64,000 nt of DNA, taken from NCBI GenBank assembly GCA_013397455.1, contig VYZB01000730.1, positions 42,678-106,677 of the forward strand. Direction: 5' to 3'. The stretch is from Crotophaga sulcirostris. Its lineage: Eukaryota > Chordata > Aves > Cuculiformes > Crotophagidae. Position 1 is the stretch's first letter. Every line of letters begins with the position of its first letter. Both the position numbers and the translations under genes were made by a program. Positions 59,963 through 64,000 of the stretch are shown here, piece by piece. The notes beneath the pieces are model-generated. The model was not told the DNA's origin. It made no database searches and saw nothing but the letters and a program-made list of their open reading frames with translations.

Positions 59963-60145
59963 AGAAGGTGGTGGAGCACTGGAACAGCTCCCCAGGGAAG
60001 TAGTCAAGGCACCAAGTCTGACAATATTCAAGAAGTATTTGGACAACGTACCCACACACATGGCATGAATTTTGGGGTTGTCCTGTGGGACAGGAGTTGG
60101 GCTTGATGGTCCTTGTGGGCCCCTTCCAACTCAGGTCATTCTGTG
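59963..60145 (+). mobile_element. CR1 3' fragment, antisense to NECAB3
   Basis: AGAAGGTGGTGGAGCACTGG, ATTTGGACAACGTACCCA and TTCCAACTCAGGTCATTCTG, ending TGTGATA. Confidence 0.82.
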
Positions 60146-61045
60146 ATAAAGTGGGTTCTTCCTACTTGGGCAGGTTGCCTTTCCAATGGGGAGCCAACCA
60201 ACAGGAGATGCTGGATTCCCTAGAGGCGGGGTCCTGCTTTGAGGCTGCTGCAATTCCCTGTGTCCTTTCCCCAGCAGAAAGGGGTCTTGGGGCCCATCCC
60301 CTGGGGCTCTGCATGGGCTGCAGGTGCTCAGAGCAAACCTGGGGGACTCCCAAGCAGGGCACTGCCTTCCCCATGGGCACTGCCCAGGGCTTTCAGGGAC
60401 CCGACGGAGCCGCATTTGCCCTGGAGATGGTTCCCTGGCAACTCAAAAGCTCTGATTCCAAAGCCAGCAGCTCACCCAGGTGAGCCCAGTCCCGGAGCAG
60501 AGGGGCTGCGTGAGCACACACGTGTGTGTGAATGGGGATCTGTGCACACTCAGGGTTCCCTGCACACACCGAGCAGCAGGACAGGACTTACTGCATCTCT
60601 CCCTTTGCACATCGCCTCCTCCTTCAGTGGCTCCAAGCGTGGGCTCTGCATTGCACACCCCGGGAAAAACCATCGTTACTGGGAGAGCTTTGCAACAAGA
60701 TGAAGTGTGGCAATAACCCAAATCCAGCCCATCCCAGCGTGATAGACGGGTACCACCCAGGGGAGAGAATGGACATGACCTGCACATCCGTGGGGCTCAG
60801 GGGATCCAGCTGGACTTGTCAAATCCACAGGGACTACAGAGGGGAGGGGCAGCAGAGCTGAGTCAAGAAGGGGGCTTTGGAGACAGCAAGGGATGAGCAG
60901 CCTTGCAAGAATGTGTCTGGTGAATGGGTGCAGCTCTGTAAGGATGCCAAGACTGATTACCAGAGCCACTGGCACAGGGAGAGGTCCCAGCCCAACCTGG
61001 CCAAGGTGTGGAGCAAGCCCTGCCCACCTCCACTCTGCCACATAC

Positions 61046-61125
61046 CTTGCACTCCAGCTTCTCGATGAGCTGCTGCAGTCTGTTCATCTGTGCTATCCAC
61101 TGGCTGTTGTCCTCGACACAAACAC
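61046..61125 (-). CDS. NECAB3: NECAB3 coding exon: coiled-coil (NHR) segment
   Basis: An 80-nt exon, - strand, with acceptor TTGTGCAG and donor GTATGT. After 2 nt finishing a Gly codon it encodes VCVEDNSQWIAQMNRLQQLI then EKLECK, ending in phase 0. It matches the NECAB segment EDNxQWxxQINRLQxLIDxLE, a short coiled coil between the linker and the ABM-like domain. Confidence 0.92.
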
Positions 61126-61455
61126 CTGCACAAGGAAGGTGCAGAGAGTTGTCACCAAAAAAGCTTGCTTTTATTTCAGCAAAAACTTGCTTAAGACTCA
61201 GAAAACTATAAAAGCTTCAAAATATCTGATTTAAACCAAAAAACTGATTTGATTTTCTCCTGAAACTTTTCCCACTACTCAGGAGATACAACATCTTGCG
61301 GAAGCTCCAGAATGTGTTTGGGTGCAATGGTCCTGACTGTTCTGGATGAGTCCCCACTGTCCTGTGCTGCTGTTCCCACACCCACTCCAGGCTCCAGCGG
61401 GGCAGGAGCAGAGACACCAATCCAAGGGTCAGACAGGCTGCAGATCCCTACTTCT

Positions 61456-61789
61456 AGCAGCCTTCAGCACTGACAGGGGCTCCAGAAAAGCTGGGGAGGG
61501 GCTCTTGATTAGGGAGTGCAGGGATAGGATGAGAAGGAATGGTTTCAAGCTGAAAGAGGGGAGATTGAGATGAGATCTTAGGAAGAAATGTTCTCCTGTG
61601 AATGTGGGGAGGCCCTGGCCCAGGTTGTCCAGAGAAGTCGTGGCTGCCCCATCCCTGGAGGTGTTCCAGACCAGGTTGGATGGGGCTTTGAGCCCCCTGA
61701 TCCAGTGGGAGGTGTCCCTGCCCATGTCTGGAGGTGGAATTGGATGGGCTTTAACGTCTGTTCCACCCCAAACCATTCTGTGACTCTAC
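61456..61789 (+). mobile_element. CR1 LINE fragment whose 3' tail reaches a NECAB3 5' splice site
   Basis: AGCAGCCTTCAGCACTGAC to CCATTCTGTGACTCTAC. The last octamer (ACTCTACC) is a T-to-C-changed copy of ATTCTATG and overlaps the GT of the NECAB3 donor at 61788-61789. Confidence 0.88.
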
Positions 61790-61911
61790 CTGTTGTCAGC
61801 ATGCCAGAATAGGGATCTGTTGGGGACAGACAGACGTTCTTCTGTCCCCTGCGCCCGCCTCGCCTCCCTGACCTCAGGCCAACTGAGGTCTCGGATTTCT
61901 TTATGTCCTTT
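61790..61911 (-). CDS. NECAB3: NECAB3 coding exon: basic, variable linker
   Basis: A 122-nt exon, - strand, with acceptor GTTTCAG and donor CAG/GTAGAG. It encodes 40 residues: KDIKKSETSVGLRSGRRGGR then RGQKNVCLSPTDPYSGMLTT, with one nt at each end. This is the low-conservation linker with paired arginines that other NECABs also have (RRVQRHNSFSP-like). The intronic side of its 5' splice site coincides with the 3' tail of a CR1 element (61456-61789). Confidence 0.88.
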
Positions 61912-62090
61912 CTGAAACAAACAAAAAAACCACAGAAGAGAGGGTTGGAGTCATTCTCTATATGGGTCAGCTTCACAGGGGGTTTGGAAAGTGCAGATCC
62001 CACTCCCAGTTATCCCTCCCAGGGGGACCCACAGATCCTCCCAGGTGGTGCTGGGGAGAGGAGGAAGCCCAGCACGTCCCACCCTGTCAC

Positions 62091-62227
62091 CTCTCCCGTC
62101 CCGCCTGCTCCTCCACGGTGTCCACGGCGCACTCCAGGGAGGCCTGCAGGGACTGCAGCTGGTGCATGGTTTCCCGCAGCAGGAACCGGGTCAGGAACTG
62201 CTCCATCTTTGAGGAGGTCTCATACCT
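62091..62227 (-). CDS. NECAB3: NECAB3 coding exon: helical segment after the EF-hands (5'-most exon in window)
   Basis: A 137-nt exon, - strand, with acceptor TTTTCTGCAG and donor GTGACA. It encodes [40 protein letters not shown] and QAGRER, entering in phase 0. It corresponds to the NECAB NHR segment (xxLEQFVTRFLLKETxNQLQSL). The seven exons together give exactly 217 codons with the stop. The EF-hand exons must lie beyond 64000; none was recognised in 62228-64000. NECAB3 is reported to bind APBA2/APBA3 (X11/Mint) proteins and NEK2. The paralogue call rests mainly on convergent synteny with CBFA2T2. Confidence 0.88.
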
Positions 62228-62253
62228 CTGCAGAAAAGGGGGAAGGATCCGTA

Positions 62254-62648
62254 AGATCATAAAAACATAGAAACATAGAATGGTTTGGGTAGGAAGGACC
62301 ATTACAGCTCATCCAGTTCCATGGGCAGGGACACCTCCCACTGGATCAGGGGGCTCAAAGCCCCATCCAACCTGGCCTGGAACACCTCCAGGGATGGGGC
62401 AGCCACCACTGCTCTGGGCCACCTGTGCCAGGGCCTCCCCATCCTCATCATGAAGAATTTCTTCCTAATGTCTCATCTAAATCTTCCTTTTGCAATTTAA
62501 AGCCATTCTCCCTCATCCTGTCACTCCAGGCCCTTGTAAAAAGCCCCTCTCCAGCTTTCCTGGAGCCCCTTTCAGCACTGGAGGCTGCTCTAAGGTCTCC
62601 CCGCAGCCTTCTCTTCTCCAGGCTGAACAACCCCAACTCTCTCAGCCT
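62254..62648 (-). mobile_element. CR1 LINE fragment, sense to NECAB3, beside an acceptor
   Basis: On the - strand its 3' end reads ATTCTATGTTTCTATGTTTT, a string of octamer repeats, 26 bp from the exon at 62091-62227. The body is nearly identical to the copy at 37115. Confidence 0.9.
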
Positions 62649-62985
62649 GCATCTGGAAGGAGCTGGCTCTTAAATAAACCTACATAGAGGGCACTTCCTG
62701 CAGCGAGCAGCCTCCACAACCATGCAAACCTGTTTAATTAGGGGTGCTCCCACCCAGGTGCATCCTCCCCAGGTCCCCACTGGGGCCAACTGGGGCCCCC
62801 ACAGCCCCAGCACATGGACTCTCCCCCTTGCAGCCGCACACTGTTCCCCAACCGCGTCGCTCCCCTTCAAAGAGGCAGGCACTGGGAGAAGCCTTGGCAT
62901 TGCACCAGCCTCCCAGCACTCCTCATCTTTGGCTTTCAAGAGCCCCCCCTGAGGATGGCCCAATCCTGACATCTTCTGCAGACGA

Positions 62986-63252
62986 TGTCACAGTATCACA
63001 GTATCACAAGGTTGGAGAGGACCTCTGAGATCATAGAGTTCAACCTTTAACCCAACACTAACACCAACCCAGCATCTAAACCATGGCACTGAGTGCCTCA
63101 GCCAATCTCCTCTTAAACACCTCCAGGATTGGCGACTCCTCCACCTCCCTGGGCAGCACATTCCAATGGCCGATCACCCTTTCAGGGAAGAACTTTTTCC
63201 TAATATCAAGCCTAAACTTTCCCTGACAAAGCTTGAGTCCATGTCCTCTAGT
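62986..63252 (-). mobile_element. CR1 LINE fragment, GATACTGT-type tail
   Basis: GTCACAGTATCACAGTATCA through CTTGAGTCCATGTCCTCTAG. Confidence 0.9.
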
Positions 63253-64000
63253 CGGTGGACAGGGTTTCGTCACAGGAGCCAGCAGCTGCTCCCACCAATG
63301 TCAAGGTTGCAGGAGGGGACTCGGTTCTGAAGCTCACAGTGCTCCTGGTCCCACCACTCCCCAGTCAACCTTCCAAGGGCAAAGCAGGATCCCACATGGA
63401 CACATCAGAACTTCAGGCAAGCGTGGCACAGGAGGAGCCAGCTGCTGCCCATCTCTCGCCTCGTCAAACACAGCACACCCAGGGAGAGAAGGATGGAAAT
63501 AACCATCCTCAAGAGAGCCCCAACGCTGTTTCACCCTTCTGCATCCACTTGGAAAAGTTCACAGCGGGGAGGGAATTGGTTGAAAAATATACCTTCCCTT
63601 CAGTTCAGCTGCCCAGCTTCCTTCGCATGCCTCTCTTAAGGCCAAAACAAAACAAAACCCGCTTGCCAGATGCTGCTCCAAGCAGCTCAAACCCCTCCAT
63701 AAACACAGGATTAACCACAAAATCTGTTTCACCAAATGCAGCACTTTCTGCTCACAGAAAGTAGTCACAGAGGAAATAACTCAGCAAGAACAAGACAAGG
63801 CTTTTTGGTCAGGTATTTCAGCTCCATTGACCCAGGTGAAAATCCCAGCCTTGCCAAGAGATGCTCTAATTCTGCTTTTGAGAGGTTTGGTAGTTTCCTG
63901 TGATGAGCGGAATAGGTGATTGCATAATTCCTGCCAAAGGAGAAGTAAGAGCACCTGACTTGGAGAGGTATTTAAGGACTGGTTTGCAGTGTATGTAAAA
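63253..64000 (-). other. NECAB3 upstream intron, unique sequence
   Basis: No further NECAB exon (EF-hand region) recognised on the - strand. It is presumed to be intronic. Confidence 0.5.

Noticed and set aside
59330..60061. A 243-residue open frame on the - strand
   Set aside because: It joins a CR1 remnant, intron and NECAB3 exon 59687-59799. The exon itself reads in another frame, with proper splice borders.
1..64000. CRISPR arrays, operons, prophage or biosynthetic clusters
   Set aside because: The direct repeats seen are interspersed CR1 copies, simple repeats, a minisatellite or LTR modules; intron-exon structure shows a vertebrate genome.

Overview
The window is vertebrate nuclear DNA, almost certainly from a bird. 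It holds about 40 copies of chicken-repeat-1 (CR1) LINEs in several subfamilies, many ending in the avian ATTCTATG-type octamer tail. Genes are cut into short exons with GT/AG borders. There are no bacterial-style operons, and no tRNA or rRNA gene was recognised. The bird order cannot be fixed from the sequence; the CR1 load is high.

Layout. Positions 1-33951 contain no exon I can recognise. This is most likely the long first intron and/or 5' flank of the next gene. It holds 21 CR1 pieces, one solo LTR of an endogenous retrovirus (21000-21821, with a perfect 5-bp target duplication), three small CpG-dense patches (about 9.4, 10.0-10.5 and 14.5-14.8 kb) and a 385-bp assembly gap (32572-32956). 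Positions 33952-51316 on the + strand carry ten consecutive coding exons of CBFA2T2 (MTGR1, an ETO/MTG-family transcriptional corepressor). All reading phases agree and there is no frameshift. They encode 578 residues from the first complete codon to the stop and cover the TAFH/NHR1, NHR2, NHR3 and MYND/NHR4 domains. A 3'UTR of about 2.3 kb free of CR1 ends at an AATAAA at 53556. Positions 56067-62227 on the - strand carry the last seven coding exons of a NECAB-family gene, called NECAB3 from its convergent position next to CBFA2T2. They encode 216 residues plus the stop: the region after the EF-hands and the C-terminal ABM-like domain. Its 5' exons lie beyond 64000.

The two genes converge tail to tail. 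CBFA2T2 acts in the nucleus as a scaffold for repressor complexes. NECAB3 is a cytoplasmic calcium-binding-family protein. The pair is ancient: the paralogues RUNX1T1/NECAB1 and CBFA2T3/NECAB2 are also linked in human.

I found no clearly new dedicated system. The most interesting signal is how CR1 elements touch splicing. Two NECAB3 exons are bracketed within 0-30 bp by inverted CR1 copies that match at 86 of 87 positions, an architecture that favours exon circularisation. One NECAB3 5' splice site and one CBFA2T2 3' splice site appear to be built partly from CR1 sequence. CR1s in the CBFA2T2 body are strongly biased to antisense (10 against 2).
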